This document shows, piece by piece, positions 17,601-25,340 of a stretch of 64,000 nucleotides of DNA. The translations under genes and the position numbers were made by a program. Where the stretch lies: contig NZ_PYFT01000001.1 of the NCBI RefSeq assembly GCF_003023845.1, positions 5,146,001 to 5,210,000 of the forward strand, in the 5' to 3' direction. Within the stretch, counting starts at the first letter, position 1. Each line of letters opens with the position of its first letter. The stretch is from Adhaeribacter arboris. Its GTDB lineage: Bacteria > Bacteroidota > Bacteroidia > Cytophagales > Hymenobacteraceae. The notes beneath the pieces are model-generated. The model was given only the letters and a program-made list of their open reading frames with translations, did no database searches and had not been told where the DNA came from.

Positions 17601-20600
17601 TCAAGTTATATATAAAAGCTTGGTCTGCTCCAGCTTGCCACTTAAAACTTGTAAAATCTATTAATTCATACCAAGGAGCAAATTTAGAATTTAATAACCG
17701 AGATTGGATAGCAATATCATTACCTCCTGGATTAATTCCCAGTTCAATAAAATGACGAATCAATGGTGCAAGATTTACTGAATTAGTTATATCTACAAGT
17801 TCTCTCACGCTGAAAATCTTTTGACGAATTTTTTCAACCTGTTTTTTTGCATTATTCCTTTGTTCTACTATTAAGGGAAGGCTTCCAGGTAAAGCTGATA
17901 ATGAAATTAGCCCTTCAACTTCTTCAACTTCCGAACTGCTTCTAACTTTAAAGCCCTCAATCTTATCAAGTTCATCGGCTTCATAAGCTTTTAAAATATT
18001 ATGTTTTGTTAATACTTTTTTATGCAGTTCATCAACTAAAATCTCCCTAAGTAAATCGGTGAAATGGTTTCTTTCGATTCCATTTGCTATTTGAGCAGCA
18101 TCCTCTCGGCTGTCAGAGAATACAACTAACTTTCTTTCAGCCTCACTATTTGGCAATTGGTACATTAACTCCTTCGCAAACATCTGTGTAGTCTTAGCAA
18201 AACCTGTTCGGAAACCTCTTATTGATGTAAATTTTCTTTTAGGTCTGTCTTGCCTTCTATTCTGATGGTTTACTCCACAGCATGGACAAACATTAGGAAG
18301 TGCTTTATGGGTTTCATCAGCACTTATTTCACCATTCGCGTCTGGCAGAGCAATATCTCTTCCTGAACTATTTATAATCGTAAAATAGTAGCCTTTTATC
18401 CAATCATTCGGGATTTCATCTGATTTTTCATGTCCTGAGGAGCCAAATTCTATATCTCCAGAAAGGTTATTAAGTGATGCAGGAACCCATCTCGCTTCAA
18501 AATCTATCTGATTATAGCCGTTTAATGTAACCTGTCTCCAGTAGTTTGCAGGGATTCCATGTTCTTTATCATGTGGTGTGAATTGTTGGTTTCCACAAGG
18601 CCAAAACACAGCATATTCTTGAAAACTACGTCTTTCTACAAGTTTGGCAGGTGTTTTTTCTGGGATACCTTCAATATTAGGACTTATAGGAAGTAATTCA
18701 AATGAACTAATTCCTGAAGCATTTCTTGTTATTAACCGACTACCACCAAACAAAGTAGTTCCACAATTATCACAATACAGTAATTCTAAAACCCGGTATC
18801 CATTCTCTGAGTTAATTCTTGTCGTTGAATAAAGCTTGCCGGCTGTTCTTTCTTTATCTGCAAATTTAACTTCAACATCATCTGATTTTATAGAAGCCCA
18901 CATACCTTCTATGTTTCTAAAAAAATAATGGAATCTATATCGGGGCAACTTTCTTTGATCTGGGATTATATCAGCAATGATTTTAAACCTAGGCTCATCA
19001 AGCATCGCTCTTACTATTAACAGTCCCCTTAAAGCCATCTGCAACTCTTCATAAGAAATTACGCTATTGAAAATTGTATCGGCAAAACAGGGATTATTAT
19101 TATCATCTCCGTCTGCTTTTATTGAGCAAACTGCCTTGTAAGCTATTTTATCGTTATCACTTATTTCACAGGCATTATATAATCTTTCCTTTAGCTTTAG
19201 TGCAGGATTTGAAATTGCATTTAAAAGCCTTTCGATCCCAGTTGAGCGCCTATCTATTTTATATATTCCTTCAAGATTTTTTGCAGAATTTTCGCAAATG
19301 TCTATAAAATTATCATGGGTAATATTACCTTTTACAGTATCATACGCTTCAGCAATTTTTATAAATGGTCCTGTTGGAAGCTTTCTCTCAGTCTCACTAA
19401 GAGAATGAACAATATTATTTTTGCCTTCTATAATTTTGAATGGCTTTATATCGCTATCAATTCCAAAAAAATCTTCAAGAAATTTTTTACTTTTTTTACC
19501 TTCTTCATTGTCGCCTGCTTCTAACGAAGCACTTGATGCTAGTATTCGAAGCTGATCGTGATGTGGATGTAACCCTAAACGGTTTAAAACTAACTTTAAT
19601 AAATAAGCTACTTCCGTTCCTTGAGTGCCTCTGTATAAGTGTAATTCATCAATTATTAAATGGAATATTCTATTTTTCTTTTCTGCTTCCCTTTGTTCTT
19701 CTGGCAAATCGCTACAAGCCAACCAACTTTTTGTTCGTTCAAAGATCCCTGAATCAACTGCCCTCATGAGCATGATACTCAACATAGAGTAATTTGTAAT
19801 TAAAATATCAGGTGGAGCTAATTGCATATCAAAGCGACATCGCATTTCTGAACCATCGAGCCGTTGAAAAAATGATTTTAGCTCCTTCGCTTCATCTGCG
19901 GTACGTCTTTCTTGTCGAATATATTGTGCAACTCGTTCAGCATCTTTTTCCATCTGTTTCAACTGTGCGGTTAATTGCTCAACTTTGCTTTTATTTATGG
20001 TTGATGTTCCATCAGTTTTAATTCTCCTCAGTTCACCTGCTACTGGTGAGCTTCCATTATACCTGCCAAAAAAGATTGCATTACCTTTAGCATTTTCATT
20101 TAGCCAAGCTCTTGTATCATCGGAATCTAATGCTTTTCTTAATCGGCTCATTTGATCTTCAACTAAAGCATTCATTGGATAGAGAATTAAAGCTCTAACA
20201 CCAGACGGTCTGGTTTCGTGATGCCTTTGCCTAACATTATTTGCTAGACTAAAGTCGTTAGCGTTAACAATTTGTGCCTGAGTTAAGCCTCCTTGAGTTG
20301 TATCTTTCCACCAATTATCTACAGATTCAGGCTTTGTGCCAGGAGCGCTCCAATTTGAAAGCTCTTTTGAAAGTTGCGCAAATAATGGAAGAAGAAAAGA
20401 TTCCGTTTTTCCGGAACCAGTTCCTGAGGTAATAATACAATTATTACCCTTCAAACTTTCTTTCAGCATTTCTGCCTGATGAGAGTGTAACTTTGCATAC
20501 GAAGGAAATAGCCCTGTTTGTACAAGGGCTTTAAATGTATTTTTTTCTATTCGATTTAAGGCATTACCTAAATCCTCAAGTGTTAAATCTTCAATGTGTT

Positions 20601-20781
20601 TATTACTTGATATATAATCAGGAAGCACTTCAATCCAAGGCTTACGGTATAAGACTTTATCATAGTTTAATAAAGCATATCGTTCTTTTTCGATACTTTC
20701 AAATTTGGTTCCGAACGCCGTTTCAACATACCTGATAAAATTTTCTTTTATAGTTTCAAAGGCACCTATTGGATCTTTCAT
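14662..20781 (-). CDS. Giant DUF1998-type superfamily 2 helicase (DruE-like)
   Basis: A 2039-aa protein with the layout of the large helicase of Druantia/DISARM-type anti-phage systems. Domain 1 is a DEAD-like ATPase with Walker A 'ITSGTGSGKTES' near residue 120 and a DELH box in 'IIDELHLYRGTQG' near 377. A long insertion follows with zinc-like pairs 'YCDNCG' (about 667) and 'CPCCG' (about 833). The helicase C domain has 'DIGALQAVMLGNMPPQRFNY' and 'RVGRAGRRGQ' near 1330. Another Cys pair set ('CRSCG', 'CQNCG') lies near 1580. The C-terminal DUF1998/MZB region has 'CKDACYECLKVYRN' near 1890. It starts 3 bases after the 944-aa gene. Of the known systems, size and context fit DruE best. The role would be ATP-driven movement on or sensing of phage DNA. 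Confidence 0.82.
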   Translation of the reverse strand: MKDPIGAFETIKENFIRYVETAFGTKFESIEKERYALLNYDKVLYRKPWIEVLPDYISSNKHIEDLTLEDLGNALNRIEKNTFKALVQTGLFPSYAKLHSHQAEMLKESLKGNNCIITSGTGSGKTESFLLPLFAQLSKELSNWSAPGTKPESVDNWWKDTTQGGLTQAQIVNANDFSLANNVRQRHHETRPSGVRALILYPMNALVEDQMSRLRKALDSDDTRAWLNENAKGNAIFFGRYNGSSPVAGELRRIKTDGTSTINKSKVEQLTAQLKQMEKDAERVAQYIRQERRTADEAKELKSFFQRLDGSEMRCRFDMQLAPPDILITNYSMLSIMLMRAVDSGIFERTKSWLACSDLPEEQREAEKKNRIFHLIIDELHLYRGTQGTEVAYLLKLVLNRLGLHPHHDQLRILASSASLEAGDNEEGKKSKKFLEDFFGIDSDIKPFKIIEGKNNIVHSLSETERKLPTGPFIKIAEAYDTVKGNITHDNFIDICENSAKNLEGIYKIDRRSTGIERLLNAISNPALKLKERLYNACEISDNDKIAYKAVCSIKADGDDNNNPCFADTIFNSVISYEELQMALRGLLIVRAMLDEPRFKIIADIIPDQRKLPRYRFHYFFRNIEGMWASIKSDDVEVKFADKERTAGKLYSTTRINSENGYRVLELLYCDNCGTTLFGGSRLITRNASGISSFELLPISPNIEGIPEKTPAKLVERRSFQEYAVFWPCGNQQFTPHDKEHGIPANYWRQVTLNGYNQIDFEARWVPASLNNLSGDIEFGSSGHEKSDEIPNDWIKGYYFTIINSSGRDIALPDANGEISADETHKALPNVCPCCGVNHQNRRQDRPKRKFTSIRGFRTGFAKTTQMFAKELMYQLPNSEAERKLVVFSDSREDAAQIANGIERNHFTDLLREILVDELHKKVLTKHNILKAYEADELDKIEGFKVRSSSEVEEVEGLISLSALPGSLPLIVEQRNNAKKQVEKIRQKIFSVRELVDITNSVNLAPLIRHFIELGINPGGNDIAIQSRLLNSKFAPWYELIDFTSFKWQAGADQAFIYNLKEGTFSNLASMFFGSLFYSFESSALGFVTINPDLQSISQEANTLAMRQQDLLQIINSTIRILGDKFKHDKVEDSDPFNLIDYTRFPSQVRRYIRAVANRLSKSETELGNSIFSILSSSGLLDGANGIIIEELFIKVATRTDNVWTSLRGNRPHLHFSGGICTYSLTPLNTQPDKVCSDVWKKNYLSYNAIEEQRSPIRLHCEELTGQTDDQFERQRHFRNIILPDEGYKQVKTIDLLSVTTTLEVGVDIGALQAVMLGNMPPQRFNYQQRVGRAGRRGQAYSVVLTFCRGRSHDEFYFSNPHKITGDAPPTPFLTMGQERIFKRLLSKEILRRIYLTIQPNVNNNEGKSSVHGEFGTVDNWIDYKTQIINWIRSSSKQVEEVVDALLTQELKPNRDKFINWVCDITSNDGLIEKIQTVVYNEEISTNDISEKLAEGGVLPMFGMPTTVKNLYHGINQHLETLTIDRAQSMAIYEFAPGSQKTKDKAIHQVIGFTTEIKNKLNQFGNHNWDGNPFSINKWMSRCRSCGAFKTYNSNNEVNDALLACQNCGEQGDSYQRPVILKAPKAYRTNLSQGSDMRDDSEIILSRPPIFAETNREDSKIDFTKTGNAIISISDRDITWRVNTNSDRFFSGRLYEIRNGFPFGLSQGYKFVNQWIVDEFANNYSDNNGYAMNLQMVLNSVVSETICIGNHKNTEILRIVPASVPLELDLNMFSMDSEPHFVKAQANGVRSGYYSAAFLLQRILADKLDVDPAEIEIADISMKSLDDETGRKVAEIILTDELPNGSGFVRYLYNNFQEVLNEAMLPANPNSYLGKIHLHKHQENCKDACYECLKVYRNMNYHSLLDWRLGFSLLRTFNDAQYVCGTDNNFNNYIELNGWPEFATKLRDNFFESFSFRKKLKGEINGLPLIKFGKNHENVILIIHPYWDLKNMRVANWLTEIVYELREYTNNLDGNLNFIDSFNLHRRPGWCYEKLGSRL

Positions 20782-20784
20782 TCT

Positions 20785-23619
20785 TTATATTAGTTTGGCA
20801 GTTGTTTCTATATTCATATGAAGTTTGAATTTGAAGAAATTATCGATAAAAGCCGAAGGTACATGCTGGTAAACGTTGTACCATCTTTTTTCGCCCCCTA
20901 ATGGAAATTCTTCAAACTCAGGAAGTTTTCCACTAATTTGTAACAAAATTCTTGACATTACTTTGGGCAAAGGTAGGCTGGCTGGAATTTCAAGAGTAGT
21001 GTTATTACTAAAAATTAAACCCGGCTTTGAGAACAACTCTTTGGAAAATCCCTTTTGTTTCTCAGCATAATGGTTCAACAATAAATATTTACCCCAATTT
21101 TTATCTTCGACTTTGTAATATTGCCCATCTATCCATAAGCCATATTCTTTCCAGTATGTTGTGTAAGTATATTCAACTAAAGAATAACTCTTCGAAATTT
21201 CAATTGTTTGTTCGAATTTTAAAGTAGATAGATTAAAAACTTTTCTTGCCCAATCATTACCTTCTTGTGAAGGTGAAAGTTTATTGTCTAGAATAAATTT
21301 CTCATATTCATTTAAAGAAGGAATAAAGGATTTTAATTTAAGAATGTACCATTCATCAAAGATAATATTTAATTCTTCTGCAAGTTTTACAAATTCCTCC
21401 ACATTATTGCTCTCAAGAAAAATAGAGTCTGGAATAAGTAATTGTAACTTCTCTGATATATTTTTTACAATTTTAATCGTAATTACAGATTCTTTTTTTG
21501 AGCAATAAGCAAGAAGTTGTTTGATTAACTTCTCATCCCTGCCTCCAATCAATGAAGCCCTCTTTCCACAATCGCTTGGTATTAAGATTAATTTTGGGGG
21601 AAGAGTTGAGATAGTATTTCTTGAGTAATTGTAATCAACAAACCCCAAATTATCAATTAAATTTAGTGTTGATACTCTATTTTGCTGAATATTTCCGACT
21701 TTCTCACAAAAACATTTAATAGATATAGTTTCAAAAACCTCATTATATTCTTGAATATTACATTGTTTTTTGGCTACCAGCCATTTCAATAATTCATTTT
21801 CTTCTCTATTATACTGATTAATTGGCGAAATTCTAAGTATTTGATTATTTACAAAAGATTGCCTATCTCCAATATTATTACCTGGATTAGAAGCAATGTA
21901 ATTTCCCTGTATATAGCCGTCCTCCAAATTGATTGACGAATCAAATTTGTTATACTTTTCTAATATATTATTTGACAATCTTCTATAGTCAGCCTCTATA
22001 ATTCTATAAGCTTGCTTATTGCTGGCATTTTCTTCACCATCAATATTTATATAGAAATCATAATCTAAATAAATGCTGTTCGGCAACAACCATCTATTGT
22101 TATTTGCAACTGCCTTCTGTAACCAAATTCTTTCATCCCTTCCTATATATTGCAAGTATATAACTTCTTGACCGTTCGAATTTAATATTTCAATTTCTGG
22201 GAGTAGGGCTAATAAGTAGGTTCTAAAATTAATTTTCAGCCCACCAATAAGTCGAATTGATTTTTCTGTGTGTACGGTAAGTAATGGTATTTTATTAAGT
22301 GATTGAACCGGATTAAGGAATTTAAATAATGAGTAGTCTTCAGGCAAATTATCATATTCATTAGAAAAATTTAAAAAGTTGCCGACTTTAAATGTATTTC
22401 CCCATTCTTCTATTTCATTCCTTATATTATTTTGACAAAGCAAAAACATCCAATCCGTTTTTGACAAAACATCAGTCTCAATCCAATACCCTGTGCTTAG
22501 TTGAAAAAAGCCACCACTTATAAAAAGCCTTACTTCCCTTTCTGGAAATTTCACAATCCATTTATTAAACTCGTCTTTTAGTTCAAAAGAGTTAAGGGTA
22601 ACTCTTTTTGGTAAATCAATCTTTTTAGAAAAACCTGCTCTTTCATATAAATTCTCATATCCACCTATTGTGAAATCTTCAGGATAGTCGATAGACGAAT
22701 ATATTCTATATGAGAAATCAATTATACCTTCATCTTCGTTAAACTTAAATTGTAACAATAAAGGGGCTACAGTATATTGCCGTCTCTCACTTTCATGTCG
22801 TCCTACAAAAAATCGTTTATTTGATTCTCCCGTCCATCTGATATATTCTCTCTTTGCTATATCAATTAAAGATTGGCCTAATTCATTCTCATCACTATTT
22901 TTAATTAGGTCTATAACATTACTTCTCAACTTGAGAATGGTTGGACCATAATTAAGTAAGTGTCGTTTAAATTCTTGAACACTATAATTCGAATTTGGAA
23001 CCATTCCTGCCTCATAAAATAACTTGGAAAAGTTTACCAATGATTTCGGCGATAAAATGCATTGTGAAAAGGGCTTTCCAACGTAAACCCAATGTAAATT
23101 AATGAAAGGCCTAATTGTAAACGTACCTAAGTCACTATTTTTTTTGTTCTTTGACCAGTTTGCTAACTCAGTCCATAGTTCATTAATATTATTATTCTTG
23201 AAATCCTTAGTATATATTTCCTGCTGTATTCCATTTTTAAAAAGAAAAGAATTTAGTCTACCAAAGTAGTTATTAGTACTAAAGGCATTATCCACCTCTT
23301 CAATGAGAGGTAATACAAAAAATACCAAATAGGTAATATAAAGGGGAAACTTTATATTAATAGATGCAATACTAATAGCTCTACGTTTATCATAGCAATC
23401 CTTGGCTTTTTCAGTTAAATTGCCTTTCGAGCCAGGAAGCCCTGATTTAATTGCTAATATAAAGTCAGCCCAGACTTCTTTATTAGATTTTCCGTGCAGA
23501 TATTCCTTGCCAAGATTAATAATCTCTTCTCTTGTAATATATAAATAAACCTCTTTACCACCATTCCCAGGATTAAAAAAATGTTCTGAAATAATATTAT
23601 TCCATTCAATAAATTTCAT
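20785..23619 (-). CDS. 944-aa protein of the Druantia-like operon, unknown fold
   Basis: First gene of the five-gene operon. I find no nucleotide-binding or nuclease motif. The protein is soluble, AT-rich in coding and rich in N, I and K, with an N-terminal helical part ('REEIINLGKEYL', 'KDCYDKRRAISIASINIK') and a very long beta-rich remainder. Large DNA-recognition or scaffold proteins of about this size accompany DruE in Druantia types II and III, so DruF (type II) or DruH (type III) are the candidate names. The methylase favours type II, but I cannot confirm the match by sequence. Its stop is 3 bases before the helicase start, so translation is coupled. No clear promoter is seen upstream. 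Confidence 0.65.
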   Translation of the reverse strand: MKFIEWNNIISEHFFNPGNGGKEVYLYITREEIINLGKEYLHGKSNKEVWADFILAIKSGLPGSKGNLTEKAKDCYDKRRAISIASINIKFPLYITYLVFFVLPLIEEVDNAFSTNNYFGRLNSFLFKNGIQQEIYTKDFKNNNINELWTELANWSKNKKNSDLGTFTIRPFINLHWVYVGKPFSQCILSPKSLVNFSKLFYEAGMVPNSNYSVQEFKRHLLNYGPTILKLRSNVIDLIKNSDENELGQSLIDIAKREYIRWTGESNKRFFVGRHESERRQYTVAPLLLQFKFNEDEGIIDFSYRIYSSIDYPEDFTIGGYENLYERAGFSKKIDLPKRVTLNSFELKDEFNKWIVKFPEREVRLFISGGFFQLSTGYWIETDVLSKTDWMFLLCQNNIRNEIEEWGNTFKVGNFLNFSNEYDNLPEDYSLFKFLNPVQSLNKIPLLTVHTEKSIRLIGGLKINFRTYLLALLPEIEILNSNGQEVIYLQYIGRDERIWLQKAVANNNRWLLPNSIYLDYDFYINIDGEENASNKQAYRIIEADYRRLSNNILEKYNKFDSSINLEDGYIQGNYIASNPGNNIGDRQSFVNNQILRISPINQYNREENELLKWLVAKKQCNIQEYNEVFETISIKCFCEKVGNIQQNRVSTLNLIDNLGFVDYNYSRNTISTLPPKLILIPSDCGKRASLIGGRDEKLIKQLLAYCSKKESVITIKIVKNISEKLQLLIPDSIFLESNNVEEFVKLAEELNIIFDEWYILKLKSFIPSLNEYEKFILDNKLSPSQEGNDWARKVFNLSTLKFEQTIEISKSYSLVEYTYTTYWKEYGLWIDGQYYKVEDKNWGKYLLLNHYAEKQKGFSKELFSKPGLIFSNNTTLEIPASLPLPKVMSRILLQISGKLPEFEEFPLGGEKRWYNVYQHVPSAFIDNFFKFKLHMNIETTAKLI

Positions 23620-23939
23620 TGTAAATAATATTTTACTAGGATGTGTCTTCCATCGTGAAGGATAAAACTTCCTCCCACTTGCCTCGCAACCTAACGTCGG
23701 TTGAAAATTAGTGAGACAGGTAACCTATTTAGTTTTTGCAAAAACAGCTAGACCTTTAATTAACAACTTGATTGAATCTCTCATAATCTTACTGTTAAAA
23801 GACAAGAAATAAATTTGAGCCTATTTCTAATCTGATTTTAAAGTAAAATATAAGTTTTTGTAGGACGGAAAATAATTAATTTTCCTGTAATTGGGGTACA
23901 AATGTTTTGCCTAAGTTAGCCAATGGAAGCTTAAAAAGC
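23620..23939. other. Intergenic right shoulder of the island, no gene seen
   Basis: AT-rich DNA between the defence operon and the tRNA-derived repeats. It must hold the operon's promoter on the minus strand, but I find no clean TAnnTTTG box. No integrase gene or fragment is present here, although this is where a tRNA-targeting element often keeps one. Confidence 0.45.
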
Positions 23940-24023
23940 AAAAAAGCCGCTTTCTAGCGGCTTTTTAAGTACTAGGGGAAAGACTTAAACCCGCACGAAC
24001 TAATGTTTATAAGATTTTAAGCC
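23940..24023 (-). repeat. Degenerate second copy of the tRNA-Leu 3' half plus terminator (att remnant)
   Basis: These roughly 85 bases align with 24245-24330, which covers the terminator and 3' half of the intact tRNA-Leu. The hairpin GCCGCTTTCTAGCGGC matches GCCGCTTTATAGCGGC, 'ACCCGCACG' of the T-arm is kept, and the anticodon-loop stretch 'AAGATTTTAAG' is identical. Scattered changes break the acceptor pairing and the 5' half is absent, so it is not a working tRNA. Duplication of a tRNA 3' end is the mark left when an element integrates at that tRNA. It sits on the island side of the intact gene. Confidence 0.75.
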
Positions 24024-24131
24024 TGAGATGAAGATCAAACTTTTAAACTGACAAAGAAACAATGTTGTATTATTGTTGTAGTAATAAAAAAGACAGCTAC
24101 AACATTGTGTCATAACTGCCTGATTATAAAT

Positions 24132-24180
24132 GTGGTGATGATTGGAATCGAACCAACGACACAAGGATTTTCACTCCTAA
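24132..24180 (-). other. tRNA-like 3' half fragment
   Basis: On the minus strand this reads as the second half of a tRNA: an anticodon arm with loop GTGAAAA (anticodon GAA if real), a short variable loop, a good T-arm (GTTGG TTCGATT CCAAT) and an acceptor-like CATCACCA end. No matching D-arm or 5' acceptor strand lies upstream, so it is not a full gene. A 3' tRNA half between an att remnant and an intact tRNA suggests another integration scar, carried in by a different element. The identity is tentative. Confidence 0.45.
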
Positions 24181-24244
24181 ACATGCTTCTAACGCCATTT
24201 TATAATTGTTGTCCAAATGTTGTCCTGTTAATTTTAGGAAAAAA

Positions 24245-24270
24245 GAAAAAGCCGCTTTATAGCGGCTTTT
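24245..24270 (-). terminator. Terminator of tRNA-Leu
   Basis: A perfect hairpin AAAAAGCCGC-TTTATA-GCGGCTTTTT lies directly after the 3' end of tRNA-Leu (minus strand). The A/T flanks make it a standard intrinsic terminator. It was copied together with the tRNA 3' half at 23940-24023. Confidence 0.8.
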
Positions 24271-24275
24271 TAGTG

Positions 24276-24359
24276 TACCAGGGGCGGGACTTGAACCCGC
24301 ACGTCCTAATGGACACAAGATTTTAAGTCTTGCGTGTCTACCAGTTTCACCACCCCGGC
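24276..24359 (-). tRNA. tRNA-Leu (anticodon UAA)
   Basis: An 84-nt class II tRNA. The 7-bp acceptor is GCCGGGG/CCCTGGT with two G-T pairs, the D-arm has the usual GTGAAACTGG form, the anticodon loop is CTTAAAA (UAA), a long variable arm (GTGTCCATTAGGACG) marks a leucine tRNA, and the T-arm is GCGGGTTCAAGTCCCGC. The discriminator is A, and CCA is not encoded. Its 3' end faces the island, which makes it the likely integration target. Confidence 0.95.
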
Positions 24360-24437
24360 AGGGCCAACTTGCGTTGTGCCAATTCTATAAAGAAAAGACG
24401 TTGCGGGCGCAACGTCTCTTGAAGGATTTCTTCTTCG

Positions 24438-24510
24438 AGCGAAAGACGGGGTTCGAACCCGCGACCTCGACCTTGGCAAGGTCGCGCTCTACCAACTGAG
24501 CTACTTTCGC
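24438..24510 (-). tRNA. tRNA-Gly (anticodon GCC)
   Basis: A 73-nt tRNA with acceptor GCGAAAG/CTTTCGC, D-arm GCTCAGTTGGTAGAGC, anticodon arm GACCTTGCCAAGGTC (anticodon GCC) and T-arm GCGGGTTCGAACCCCGT. The discriminator is T and no CCA is encoded. It lies 78 bases upstream of tRNA-Leu on the same strand and is probably co-transcribed with it. Confidence 0.95.
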
Positions 24511-25340
24511 GTTTCTAACTCGTTTTATCGATTTAGTGAGGCAAATTTAAGCACTAATTTTCATTTGTCAAGTACCAAATTAAAAAAAATTTAACATTCT
24601 CTTCTTCTTCCTGATTATCAGCCTTATTATTTCTTAACTGCTGCAACAAAAAACCCGACTAACACTGATGGTAACCTGTAAACTTATTAAAATAGATTTC
24701 AAAACCGGAAAGCTTGTACAATCACCTTACCACTGCTTTTTCTACGAAATAGAGAGCTTTTTTCGCCCTTAGTGAAGTCAACCACCCCTACCCTCCTCAT
24801 CTTAGGCTCCAATTAGGACGCTTCTTTTCTTATCAAACCCTATTTCCAGTTTTCAGCGGGGAACTACTCATCGCTGCCCGTTTGCCACTGGCAGGAGGAG
24901 CAAAACACGTTGTTAGGCGAACAGGCGAGTATAAATTCCCGTTCCGCCAGTTACAAACGGGAAGCAGCAAAACGCAGGAAAAGTACTTATTCTTATTACG
25001 TGTTTTAATCGAATCCTAAGATGAGAAGGGGAGCTATACAGCCAAATTTCACCCAATTAAAAAAGTAAATTTACAAAGAGAGGCACCTACCGTAATTTCA
25101 CCCATCTGGCTTTTGAGCGCCTTGTAGACTTTCGGTCTCGACAGGTGTCGGGATTCCGCAGCGGAGCGAGGAAAGAAAGGATACACCGCGCGAAGAAGCC
25201 AAACGAGGCCCATCGGTTTTGAGGCTATACCGCTTATAGAAAGTAATAACTTGCGAGAGTCTCGCCAGACAGGTTCAGATACAGAAATACTTAAAATTTA
25301 CTCTTCAAAAGTTAGCATTCAACCTTCCAAAAACAAAAAA
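24511..25340. other. Long intergenic region between tRNA-Gly and mutS
   Basis: 830 bases without a supported gene. The middle third holds a large imperfect inverted repeat, described separately. The rest shows short AT-rich stretches and no frame with family features. The tRNA promoter must lie near 24511-24560. Confidence 0.5.
24790..25031. repeat. Large imperfect inverted repeat (about 240 bp), MITE-like
   Basis: Outer arms: 24792-24806 (CCTCCTCATCTTAGG) against 25014-25028 (CCTAAGATGAGAAGG). Inner arms: 24873-24892 (GCTGCCCGTTTGCCACTGGC) against 24946-24968 (its degenerate complement, GCCAGTTACAAACGGGAAG then CAGC). Nested complementary arms around a 50-base centre are typical of a decayed MITE or of a structured RNA. 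No coding frame is seen within. Confidence 0.55.

Noticed and set aside
14662-20781. DISARM system instead of Druantia
   Set aside because: DISARM would split the helicase (DrmA) and DUF1998 protein (DrmB) and add a PLD nuclease DrmC; here one giant protein holds both parts and no PLD motif is seen. The alternative stays possible at low weight.
24132-24180. Third functional tRNA (Phe-like)
   Set aside because: Only the 3' half is present; no D-arm or 5' acceptor strand pairs with it.
1-24275. Integrase gene of the island or of the cassette array
   Set aside because: I looked for tyrosine recombinase motifs (R...HxxR...Y) and serine recombinase starts in all listed frames and found none; the only recombinase-like protein is the IS3 transposase.
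24105-24326. A 73-codon open frame on the plus strand across the tRNA-derived sequences
   Set aside because: It is the reverse complement of tRNA-like DNA and covers the true tRNA-Leu; no protein family features are present.
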